From positions 1 through 17,699 of the forward strand of contig DALYJX010000171.1 in the NCBI GenBank assembly GCA_031969655.1: a stretch of DNA of 17,699 nt, written 5' to 3'. This DNA comes from Microseira sp003486305 (lineage in GTDB: Bacteria > Cyanobacteriota > Cyanobacteriia > Cyanobacteriales > Aerosakkonemataceae). The notes below the pieces were generated by a model that searched no databases, was not told where the DNA came from, and saw only the letters and a program-made list of their open reading frames with translations. This document shows, one piece after another, positions 5,695 to 12,748 of this stretch. A program made the translations under genes and the position numbers. Every line of letters starts with the position of its first letter. Position 1 is the first letter of the stretch.

Positions 5695-7626
5695 ATGGGC
5701 AACTACAATTTTAGCGATCGCGAACGCTTTGAGATGACGGGACTGATCGACTATTCCGCCTTACAGTCGCTTCCCGCAATTTGGGAAACCACTTCCCAAA
5801 TGTTCCCAGATGTGCTGGCGTTACTCGACCCCCACGCCAAACCCAGCGTATCTCTAACTTACGCCCAGCTATACGCAGAAATCCAGGAATTCGCTGCGGG
5901 AATCCAGGCATTAGGCGTAGAATTAGACCCAAAAGCCCCCTTTCCACCCCGCGTCGCTTTATTTGCCGATAACAGCGCCCGGTGGATGATTGCAGATCAA
6001 GGGATAATGCTGGCGGGGGCGGCGAATGCTGTGCGTTCTTCTGCCGCCGAAAGGGAAGAATTGCTGTATATTTTGGAACACAGCGGTAGTACGGGTTTGG
6101 TGGTCGAAAATATCAAAACCCTCAACAAATTGATGCCAGAATTATTTGATTTGCCCGTACAGTGGGTAGTGTTGCTATCAGATGAAACGCTGGAAATAAT
6201 CAAAGGATTGAAAGCGATCAATTTCGGACAATTGATGAAAATCGCAGCAAATTATACACTAAAAACCGCGAATCAAAATCCCCAAACTTTGGCAACTTTA
6301 ATTTACACCTCGGGGACAACGGGGAAACCCAAAGGCGTAATGTTAACCCATGCAAATTTTATCCATCAACTCGTTGCACTGACATCAGTTATACAACCTT
6401 CCGTAGGCGATCGCACGCTGAGCATCCTGCCAACATGGCACAGTTTTGGACGAATTGGAGAATACTTTACCCTTTCTCAAGGTTGCAGTCAAATTTATAC
6501 AAATCGTCGCTATCTGAAACAAGATTTGCAAACTTATACACCGCAATACGTTGTCGGCGTACCGCGTTTGTGGGAATCGATTTACGAAGGAATGCAAAAA
6601 TCTTTCCGCGAAAAATCGCCCCGGATGCAGAAATTTATCCAGTCATTTTTAACCGTGAGTCAAAGTTATATTAAAGCCGTTCGGACTTGGAAACGAATGG
6701 ATTTGGAGAATCTTACGCCTTCGCGATCGCAACTCTTCCAAGCATGGGTAAAAACCATCATCCTCGCCCCCCTGCATTACCTCGGAGAAATGCTGCTATA
6801 CAAAAAAATTCAGCAAGCAACGGGGGGTAAATTAAAACAATTAATCTGCGGCGGCGGTTCTTTAGCGCAACATTTAGAAGACTTCTTTGAAATTATCGGC
6901 ATAGATATTTTAGTCGGATATGGACTAACAGAAACCGCACCCGTTTTAACAGTGCGGCGTTACTGGCGAAACCTGCGCGGTTCTTCGGGTTTTCCCATTG
7001 CAAATACTGAAATAAAAATAGTCGATTTAGAAACGCACCAACCATTACCCACAGGTCAAAAAGGTTTAGTCATGGCGCGGGGTTCCCAAGTCATGCAGGG
7101 ATATTTTCTCAACCCAGAAGCGACAAAAAAAGCAATCGATTCAGAAGGTTGGTTTGATACAGGCGATATTGGTTGGTTAACGCCAGACAATCAAATTGTT
7201 CTCACGGGTCGCGCCAAAGATACAATTGTTTTAACCAATGGAGAAAATATCGAACCTCAACCAATTGAAGATGCTTGTTTGCGGAGTCATTACATTGACC
7301 AAATTATGTTAGTGGGTCAAGACCGGAAATCTTTAGGGGCTATAATTGTAGTCAATTTAGAAGCTTTAGAACAGTGGGTAGAAAAGAGCGGTAAAGCTGG
7401 AGAAATTAACCTCAATAGTAAAGAAATTCGCGACTTATTTCGCGCTGAACTCAAACGGGAAGTGCGAAATCGCCCTGGGTATCGTCGGGATGATGAAATT
7501 ATTGCTTTTGAGCTAATTAAAGAACCTTTTACAATCGAAAATGGACTGTTGACGCAAACATTGAAAATTCGCCGCAACGTTGTAGCAGAAAGGTATCGCG
7601 ATTTAATTAATTGGATGTTTGCATGA
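5695..7626 (+). CDS. aas: long-chain acyl-ACP/acyl-CoA synthetase (AMP-forming, Aas type)
   Basis: The 643-residue ANL-superfamily enzyme activates fatty acids with ATP. Its cyanobacterial homologues (Synechocystis slr1609 type) load free fatty acids onto ACP for recycling into lipids. Visible motifs: the P-loop TLIYTSGTTGKPKGVMLTH at 201-219, GYGLTETAPV at 408-417, TGDIGW at 489-494, GRAKD at 505-509 and TNGENIEPQPIE at 514-525. There is a long insert at about 300-380, as in long-chain acyl-ACP synthetases. It ends in a C-terminal lid domain (GYRRDDEIIAFELIKEPFT). No signal peptide is seen; peripheral membrane association is known for the family. A start 39 bases further in (ATG at 5734) is an alternative. 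The gene has its own TATAAT box and a heptamer array right after the stop. Confidence 0.9.
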   Translation: MGNYNFSDRERFEMTGLIDYSALQSLPAIWETTSQMFPDVLALLDPHAKPSVSLTYAQLYAEIQEFAAGIQALGVELDPKAPFPPRVALFADNSARWMIADQGIMLAGAANAVRSSAAEREELLYILEHSGSTGLVVENIKTLNKLMPELFDLPVQWVVLLSDETLEIIKGLKAINFGQLMKIAANYTLKTANQNPQTLATLIYTSGTTGKPKGVMLTHANFIHQLVALTSVIQPSVGDRTLSILPTWHSFGRIGEYFTLSQGCSQIYTNRRYLKQDLQTYTPQYVVGVPRLWESIYEGMQKSFREKSPRMQKFIQSFLTVSQSYIKAVRTWKRMDLENLTPSRSQLFQAWVKTIILAPLHYLGEMLLYKKIQQATGGKLKQLICGGGSLAQHLEDFFEIIGIDILVGYGLTETAPVLTVRRYWRNLRGSSGFPIANTEIKIVDLETHQPLPTGQKGLVMARGSQVMQGYFLNPEATKKAIDSEGWFDTGDIGWLTPDNQIVLTGRAKDTIVLTNGENIEPQPIEDACLRSHYIDQIMLVGQDRKSLGAIIVVNLEALEQWVEKSGKAGEINLNSKEIRDLFRAELKREVRNRPGYRRDDEIIAFELIKEPFTIENGLLTQTLKIRRNVVAERYRDLINWMFA

Positions 7627-7905
7627 GATTGCTAATTGCTGATTGCTAATTGCTGATTGCTAATTGCTAATACAGCATTTTTCCTGATACTAGCCAGGTC
7701 GATTACCCATAATCAGGAGCCGGGAACATTTTCATATCTATGATGTTCCCTACGCAACAACAGAGTGATGTTTTTTTATTATGGGCAATTCAACGAACAT
7801 CATATGATGCCGTGTCCCTACGCAACGGCGGGGTAAGGTTATTTTATTATGGGCAATTCAAAGGACATGATATAACTAGCAATTAGCTTTTCTTGCAATT
7901 AGCAA
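7627..7905. repeat. repeat-filled intergenic region bracketed by inverted heptamer arrays
   Basis: Six TTGCTAA/TTGCTGA heptamers (7629-7670) directly follow the stop codon of the acyl-activating enzyme. Complementary TAGCAAT copies occur at 7877-7887 and 7893-7910. The middle holds a GGGAACAT/ATGTTCCC hairpin (7722-7729 and 7743-7750) and two diverged tandem units with a 68-base period (starting 7747 and 7815). It separates two convergent genes; no coding frame is supported. Confidence 0.6.
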
Positions 7906-8511
7906 TTAGCCAACTGTTGCCAATTCCGGATATTCATCATCCATCGAAGTGCGGAAGAAGAACATACAGCCGCCGTTGGTGTGGGGTGCATGAGCTGAAC
8001 CACCAAGGGAGCGAATATAATCTCCCGCACCATAAACTTCATTTTCTATGACTAAATCTCCTTGGAGCATGTAAATTTCCTCGCCAGTAGCGTGAATGTG
8101 GAAAGGATAGCGAACCCCTGGTTCTGCACGCAGCAAAGCGACAATTTCGCGCTTAATTGGATCGATATGAAGGCGCGCAATTGAAACACCGGCAACTTTG
8201 GAATGGGGACGCCAGTTGACATCTTGCGATCGCACGCTAAAAAATAACGATGGCGGCGTTGTTTCTTCGACGGTAACGGGACTATCCAACCCCAAGCGAT
8301 CGAACAACCGATCTTTTAAATCTGCTTTCATTTCAACAGCGGGACTACTGTAGGGAATTGTCGCCACCGCCGTCTGATATTCGGCTAATTCTTGTGCCAA
8401 TTCTGGACATTCAATTAATTGCTGCTCCACCCAGGATCGCTCTTCTTCGCTCAGCAGATCGAGGGCATAAAGTGGAGCCAGTTCGCAAAAGCAGTAATTC
8501 TCAGTATTCAT
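7906..8511 (-). CDS. ChrR-like cupin anti-sigma factor
   Basis: This protein of 201 residues should hold the ECF sigma factor encoded just upstream (gap 42 bases) in an inactive complex. Residues 1-50 (ELAPLYALDLLSEEERSWVE) look like an anti-sigma domain. Residues 90-190 form a cupin, with HIHATGEEIYMLQGDL at 138-153 and GSAHAPHTNGG at 171-181. In Rhodobacter ChrR, the regulator of the singlet-oxygen response, the cupin ligands are H141, H143, E147 and H177; here H138, H140, E144 and H174 keep the same spacing. ChrR's N-terminal zinc site (His6, His31, Cys35, Cys38) is not conserved: only Cys35 is present. The stop codon lies in a heptamer array. Singlet-oxygen or peroxide sensing is inferred from family only. 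Confidence 0.82.
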   Translation of the reverse strand: MNTENYCFCELAPLYALDLLSEEERSWVEQQLIECPELAQELAEYQTAVATIPYSSPAVEMKADLKDRLFDRLGLDSPVTVEETTPPSLFFSVRSQDVNWRPHSKVAGVSIARLHIDPIKREIVALLRAEPGVRYPFHIHATGEEIYMLQGDLVIENEVYGAGDYIRSLGGSAHAPHTNGGCMFFFRTSMDDEYPELATVG

Positions 8512-8553
8512 TGGATCGATTTGCCTTGAATTTCATTCCTCAACCTTGAGTCT

Positions 8554-9129
8554 TTACCAGTTATCTTCAGTAGCGACAATAGACTTTAACTTATTCAAGC
8601 CTAACCTAATTCTGGTTTTGATTGTTCCCAACGAGATCCCGGTTTGAGCGGCAATCTGACTGTGACTTAGCCCCTGATAATACGCCAGTTCAAGCACGAA
8701 GCGCTGCTCATCCGGTAGCGTTTTCATCGCCGCCATCATTCGACTGCGACGTTCTGCAATAAACGCCTCCTCTAATAGATCTACGCTATCCGCTTGAGGT
8801 TGGATCTCTACAGCATCGATAGAAAAAGTCGTCGCCCGATGAGTGCGCTGGAGTTTACGCACGCGGTCTAAAATGCGACTGCGGGCGATGGTAAACACCC
8901 AGGTATCGACTCTGCCTTTTTGGGCATCGTAGCGATCGCCTATCCGCCAAACCTGAGCAAACACATCCATGACCACTTCTTCGCTTTCTTCCACCGATCT
9001 TAAACTTTTAAACGCGAAAGCGTAGATAATTTTGGCATAGCGATCGTACAGAGCAGACAAAGCAGCTTGATCGCCCTGGGAAATTCTCGTTAACAGCGAA
9101 ACATCATCAGGATTGGGAGGAATCTGCAT
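8554..9129 (-). CDS. ECF-type RNA polymerase sigma factor
   Basis: The 191-residue protein is a group 4 (extracytoplasmic function) sigma factor that directs RNA polymerase to stress promoters. Region 2 spans about residues 20-95 (ALSALYDRYAKIIYAFAFKS, then EEVVMDVFAQVWR, then VDTWVFTIARSRILDRVRKL). Region 4 spans about 135-186 (LPDEQRFVLELAYYQGLSHS, then IAAQTGISLGTIKTRIRLGL), with a helix-turn-helix for the -35 element. Region 3 is absent, as expected for the class. It lies 42 bases before the ChrR-like anti-sigma gene, which fits a sigma/anti-sigma pair such as RpoE-ChrR. Only 25 bases separate it from the acyltransferase gene upstream, and no SD is obvious, so it is probably read from a longer transcript. 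Confidence 0.93.
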   Translation of the reverse strand: MQIPPNPDDVSLLTRISQGDQAALSALYDRYAKIIYAFAFKSLRSVEESEEVVMDVFAQVWRIGDRYDAQKGRVDTWVFTIARSRILDRVRKLQRTHRATTFSIDAVEIQPQADSVDLLEEAFIAERRSRMMAAMKTLPDEQRFVLELAYYQGLSHSQIAAQTGISLGTIKTRIRLGLNKLKSIVATEDNW

Positions 9130-9154
9130 TCAGAGGCTTTACGATCCAATCGGG

Positions 9155-10534
9155 CTATAACTGCGAAGTATAACTACCCTTTGACATTTTTCCAACCGTA
9201 GAGGCTGGTAATATCCGATTAAACCCGCTTTTACCTCGCTCGAATCCGATCGCTCTTACCAACAGTTGGATCGCTCGTTGCGATAGCATCTCGGTTTCTG
9301 GGAACGATAAAGTTGATTCTGGGTAAAGCAACGTGAAAAATAGTTGCTCGCCCAAACTAGCTACTCCCACCACTGTTTCGCTTTCAATTCCTCCCAATAC
9401 CCCAGGGCCATAAATCGCTTGCAGTCTCAGGTTAGCAAACTGTTGCGACAGATTTAATTGTCCTAAATTTGTCACCATCAGGTCGTAGCCTTGATGTTTT
9501 ACAAACGCTTGTTGCACCATTTGCGGACTGGGATTTACAGACATCAATCTATCGCATTTCACCGCCTTTTCCCGCAAACTATCAACAGTCATTTGCGCCA
9601 TCAACTGAGATTTAAGCGATCGCGCCAGTTCCCACAGATTCATCTCGGCTGAAATAGCATGAATTGTTAGCCCTGTCAAAATGTAAAGACCGCAGTCATT
9701 TGCGACGTTACCAGTGAAGTAAGGGCGAAGGTTAATTGGAGATAAGCACTTGAGCGCTTGCGGTTGATTCTCACCTTTTTGATTGGCGATAGCTAGCAGA
9801 AATGCCGCACAAATCGCACCGTGAACCGTTGTTTTTTCCTCTCGACACTGCCTTTTCAGTGCGGTTAAAATCTCCGCTGATAATGCACCCGAATGCAAGC
9901 GATGGCGATGGGAGAAAGGGGAAGAATTTGGTTGACTTATCAACTGTTTTATGCTGTATAAAGCTCCAACTAGCCAGAGCAGCGATCGCCTGCGAAGCTT
10001 CTGATAGAAAGACTCGCGACGACGATCCCAATCTGGTAATAGCTTTTCTTGTGCAGGTGGAACAGATAATTGCTCAAGAGCAGCATCGGGATTGGTGAGG
10101 CTTTGCAACAAATCCTGAATTAAATTAACCGCAGACAAACCATCAGCGATCGCATGATCGCAGGTAATAATTAGTTCAGAAATTGTTGCAGAGCGAACCC
10201 ATACAACCCGCATCAAAGGCGCGGCATTTGAGCGAAAAGGCATTGCCAATTCTGCCTCGACTTCTCGCTCCCATTGATTCGATGCTTGACGATCTACAAT
10301 CCGGACTGGAATTGGAGCGTAATCTTCTACAAAACAAGGATGCTTAGCAGAATCGAGGGCAATTCTCACTCGCAGCAGGGGATGTCGTTCTTGCAGGCGA
10401 GCGAGTGCGAATTGCAGCGATTCAGGAGCAATCTCTCCGATGATTTGGGCAGTTAGGGAAAAATGCATGGGGTAGATGCGATCGCGCAGCCAAATTGCCC
10501 GTTCCGTTGCCCCAAGACGACGAATTATTTTCAT
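9155..10534 (-). CDS. condensation-domain acyltransferase (PapA5-like)
   Basis: The 459-residue protein belongs to the condensation-domain/BAHD-like acyltransferases. These move an acyl group from a carrier protein or CoA to a hydroxyl or amine. The N-terminal half carries the active-site motif CDHAIADGLSAVN, with His127 and Asp131 of HxxxDG. The C-terminal half has the signature of PapA5/alcohol-acyltransferase members: DLMVTNLGQLNL, then LRLQAIYGPGVLGG. PapA5 of mycobacteria esterifies phthiocerol with mycocerosic acids; the substrates here are unknown. I chose the ATG at 10534 because it overlaps the TAA of the preceding gene (TAATG), which suggests coupled translation; longer starts exist but run into that gene. 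No peptide-carrier or adenylation domain is nearby, so it acts as a free-standing enzyme. Confidence 0.8.
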   Translation of the reverse strand: MKIIRRLGATERAIWLRDRIYPMHFSLTAQIIGEIAPESLQFALARLQERHPLLRVRIALDSAKHPCFVEDYAPIPVRIVDRQASNQWEREVEAELAMPFRSNAAPLMRVVWVRSATISELIITCDHAIADGLSAVNLIQDLLQSLTNPDAALEQLSVPPAQEKLLPDWDRRRESFYQKLRRRSLLWLVGALYSIKQLISQPNSSPFSHRHRLHSGALSAEILTALKRQCREEKTTVHGAICAAFLLAIANQKGENQPQALKCLSPINLRPYFTGNVANDCGLYILTGLTIHAISAEMNLWELARSLKSQLMAQMTVDSLREKAVKCDRLMSVNPSPQMVQQAFVKHQGYDLMVTNLGQLNLSQQFANLRLQAIYGPGVLGGIESETVVGVASLGEQLFFTLLYPESTLSFPETEMLSQRAIQLLVRAIGFERGKSGFNRILPASTVGKMSKGSYTSQL

Positions 10535-10947
10535 TATGCAACTTCCAATAATTCTGCTAACATTGCCGCCGGATTCCAATACGCGCGCAAAGATTGAATC
10601 TTCCCTTGTGCATTGAACTCGAATAAATCGATGCCTTCAAACGTAACAGCACGACCATTTTTCCCCACGCCTCGACCTGTCCATTTAACAGCAGCTTCAT
10701 TGCCGTTAATCGAGATAAAATCTTCGGTTAGTTCTACCTCAGCAAATAAATCCGCAATACCTTGAAAAAACTGACGCAATCCGGCATGACCGTGCAGCGC
10801 AGGCCCTCCCACCGGGTCGTAACTCGTGGTATTTTCGGCAAAACAGGCGACCATGCTTTCCACCTTATCAGCAGAGCGAGTCGCTGCAAAGTATTGCTGG
10901 ACAAGGGTTTGAATCGTTTCAGGCGATAAAGTAAGTTGCGTAGACAT
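10534..10947 (-). CDS. NTF2/SnoaL-like family protein
   Basis: The 137-residue protein shows the single-domain NTF2-like (SnoaL, ketosteroid-isomerase-like) pattern: an N-terminal helix (TIQTLVQQYFAATRSADKVE), ACFAENTTSYDPVGGPALHG in the cavity region, and a beta-sheet ending FEGIDLFEFNAQGKIQSLRA. Such folds bind small hydrophobic ligands and can be isomerases, cyclases or dehydratases. The catalytic type cannot be told from sequence. A GAGGA ribosome site precedes the ATG. Its stop overlaps the start of the acyltransferase gene by one base, so they form one transcription and translation unit. The pairing suggests both act on the same metabolite, which is inference. Confidence 0.85.
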   Translation of the reverse strand: MSTQLTLSPETIQTLVQQYFAATRSADKVESMVACFAENTTSYDPVGGPALHGHAGLRQFFQGIADLFAEVELTEDFISINGNEAAVKWTGRGVGKNGRAVTFEGIDLFEFNAQGKIQSLRAYWNPAAMLAELLEVA

Positions 10948-11056
10948 TCGCAGTCCTCAGTGATGATTTGAATAGGTATACGCCGATTGTTGCTGCTTGG
11001 ATCTGCGAACGGGGATTTGGCGATCGCTCCCACCCTACAGATTAGGAGTAGAAGTT

Positions 11057-11413
11057 TTAAAGCCCCAACTTTGCTTTCATCGCCTCCTCTTTGTCTCGAA
11101 AACCTACCAACACAGCTTTTCCATCCTTAACGACAAGAGGACGCTTAAGCAGCATCGCATCTTGAGCAAACGCCTCAATCCATTGCGCGTCCGTCCAAGT
11201 CTTCTTAGATTCACCCAACGCCCGGTAAGATTGACCAGAGGTATTTCGCATCGGTTGAGAACCTAAAGACTCCACCCAATTTTGGATCGTCTCGCGAGTT
11301 GGTGGATCTTCTTTCGTGTTAATAAACTCATACTCAACACCGTTATCTTCCAGCCACTTGAACGCTTTTTTACAAGTGCCGCAATTCGGAATTCCGTAGA
11401 CTTGAATCGACAT
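11057..11413 (-). CDS. ArsC/Spx-family thioredoxin-fold protein
   Basis: The 118-residue protein matches the ArsC-like family (Spx/MgsR/YffB branch). The N-terminal motif is YGIPNCGTCKKAFKWLEDNG, with Cys11 and Cys14 as a CxxC. The region AMLLKRPLVV (about residues 86-95) carries the conserved K-R-P, and the tail is VLVGFRDKE. True arsenate reductases of this fold use a single CX5R-type Cys with an Arg triad; the CxxC favours a Spx/YffB-like redox or regulatory role. The function is not settled. It is upstream of the NTF2-like gene on the same strand, with a 109-base gap, so it may have its own transcript. Length is as expected for the family. Confidence 0.85.
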   Translation of the reverse strand: MSIQVYGIPNCGTCKKAFKWLEDNGVEYEFINTKEDPPTRETIQNWVESLGSQPMRNTSGQSYRALGESKKTWTDAQWIEAFAQDAMLLKRPLVVKDGKAVLVGFRDKEEAMKAKLGL

Positions 11414-11570
11414 AGTAATGGTTACTCAACATCAACACCAATGCCCCTAATATTCTTTACCATATTGCGTCCCCGCGATCAATAAATTAATTTCTTCTTT
11501 TCCCCTATCTCTGCGTTCTGGAGTGCCTCGAGTGGTTAGTTAATTAAGTATGCTTCTAGTTTGAAGGGCT

Positions 11571-11693
11571 TCAACCGTAAAGATTGCGATAATTTTGCTT
11601 AGGAATAGCAAGCGCGAACGCATCCGCTTCATCTGCATTTATATCAGCATCATAGATTGCTCTAAAACTTCCCTTAAAATCTTGCCTCCCCAT
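11571..11693 (-). pseudogene. possible remnant of an unknown gene (40 codons)
   Basis: A minus-strand frame reads MGRQDFKGSFRAIYDADINA and then a DEADAFALAIPKQNYRNLYG tail, which has the composition of a real protein end. An overlapping frame reads RLSPELYYWGAKWGGKILRE, which also looks protein-like. Coding-like text in two adjoining frames suggests a frameshifted, decayed gene. I do not recognise the family; the DEADA stretch resembles the end of RuvC-like nucleases, but this is weak. Confidence 0.3.
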
Positions 11694-11800
11694 TTCGCAC
11701 CCCAATAATACAACTCCGGACTCAAGCGAACACAGAAGCGATCGCACCGTCAGTTTACCTCACAAAAGCCTACTTCCGTGTATTTAAGGATAGAAATAAT

Positions 11801-11839
11801 TTTTTTTATCTATTCTTCATCAATTAATTGATAAAAAAA
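11801..11839. promoter_or_regulatory. AT-rich inverted repeat upstream of the gene at 11928
   Basis: TTTTTTTATC (11801-11810) and GATAAAAAAA (11830-11839) are perfect 10-base inverted arms. The loop overlaps a perfect 12-base palindrome, TCAATTAATTGA (11820-11831). It lies about 90-125 bases before the start codon and could be an operator or a terminator for the preceding region. Confidence 0.4.
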
Positions 11840-11927
11840 TAGCGAATATTACCGAAGACAATCTATCATGTTTTTTCCTAAATTTTAGCTACCTTGCTAC
11901 ATTATCCGAACAACGAGGTATTTCAAA

Positions 11928-12638
11928 ATGAAAGAAGTTTTGGCATTTATTCAGAATAAAAAACATGAATTTGCCGAATTGGCATTATTTGAATATCTGC
12001 AAGATCAAAGCATAGATCCCAGACAAAGGCTGGCTTTTGCTCCCTGTCTTTCTCCTTTAGTTATGGGTTTTGCCGATCTGTGGAAAGATATTTTTAGACA
12101 AGAGCCAACGAATAACAAAATCCAGGCATTAATCAATCAACACACTTATGAAGAGCAATACCACTGGCATTGGCTGCTAGAAGATATGCAAAAACTGGAA
12201 CTTAACCAATCGCTTACTTTCAACGATGCTTTAAGATTTCTTTGGGGGGAAGAAACCCAGAAAACCCGCCAGGTTTGCCCTAAAATTGATCGGTGTATTT
12301 TTAGAGCAGAACCGCTGCAAAAATTGGTAGCGCTGGAAGTTTCAGAAGCAACGGCAAATGTTTTCTTTTCCATGACCCAAAAAGCTGCGAATGAACTGCA
12401 AGGAATAACCAAAAAACAATACCGATATTTTGGAGGACATCATTTAGGACAGGAAAATAACCACAATATAAATACACATGATGTCCTGCGAGTTTTTGAA
12501 GAAATACCACTAACAGACGAGCAGCGTCAAGAGTATTTTGAATTAGTTAATCAATTGTTTGAAGCATTCGCAGAATCGATGGACGAGCTTTTAGCTTATG
12601 CAAAAACCCATAAAATTGAGCAACCGCTACTCGTGTAA
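11928..12638 (+). CDS. heme-oxygenase-like fold protein, candidate diiron oxygenase (HDO/TenA-like)
   Basis: The 236-residue protein appears all-helical. Its arrangement of acidic residues and histidines resembles the heme-oxygenase-like superfamily (TenA/PqqC and the HDO diiron oxidases such as UndA). Candidate ligands are E75/E76 with H79 and H81 in TYEEQYHWHWLLED, E137 or E140 in VALEVSEATANVFF, and H171/H172, E176, H179 and D185 in GGHHLGQENNHNINTHDVL. This E-H / E / H-D pattern fits an iron-binding site, but the exact assignment is inference, and a non-metal TenA-like role is possible. A GAGG site nine bases before the ATG supports the start. It precedes the giant kinase gene by 110 bases on the same strand, so they could share a transcript. 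Confidence 0.65.
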   Translation: MKEVLAFIQNKKHEFAELALFEYLQDQSIDPRQRLAFAPCLSPLVMGFADLWKDIFRQEPTNNKIQALINQHTYEEQYHWHWLLEDMQKLELNQSLTFNDALRFLWGEETQKTRQVCPKIDRCIFRAEPLQKLVALEVSEATANVFFSMTQKAANELQGITKKQYRYFGGHHLGQENNHNINTHDVLRVFEEIPLTDEQRQEYFELVNQLFEAFAESMDELLAYAKTHKIEQPLLV

Positions 12639-12748
12639 CAGATGCAACTGGGTATGAGTCTGGAGGGGACTGGTCTGTTAGATTTTGTTAGGATGAGGGA
12701 ATTATGCATTGTCAGGGTTACGAGATTCACCAGCCAACCAGCATAGCT

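Larger units (their letters stand above)
11414..11927. other. long spacer upstream of the heme-oxygenase-like gene
   Basis: Most of this 514-base stretch shows no known gene. A short minus-strand frame at 11571-11693 may be a remnant. The part near 11800-11840 is very AT-rich, with palindromes, and probably belongs to the control region of the gene starting at 11928. Confidence 0.55.

Noticed and set aside
9802..10098. 98-codon plus-strand open frame
   Set aside because: It lies wholly within the acyltransferase gene on the opposite strand, which has clear HxxxDG and NLG motifs. It is an antisense shadow.
10535..10579. 15-residue longer start for the PapA5-like protein
   Set aside because: It would overlap the end of the NTF2-like gene by 46 bases. 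The ATG at 10534 gives a one-base stop/start overlap and a normal N-terminus.
11057..11413. Classical arsenate reductase (arsC)
   Set aside because: A CxxC (C11, C14) motif and no arsenic-resistance neighbours favour the Spx/YffB branch over true arsenate reductase.
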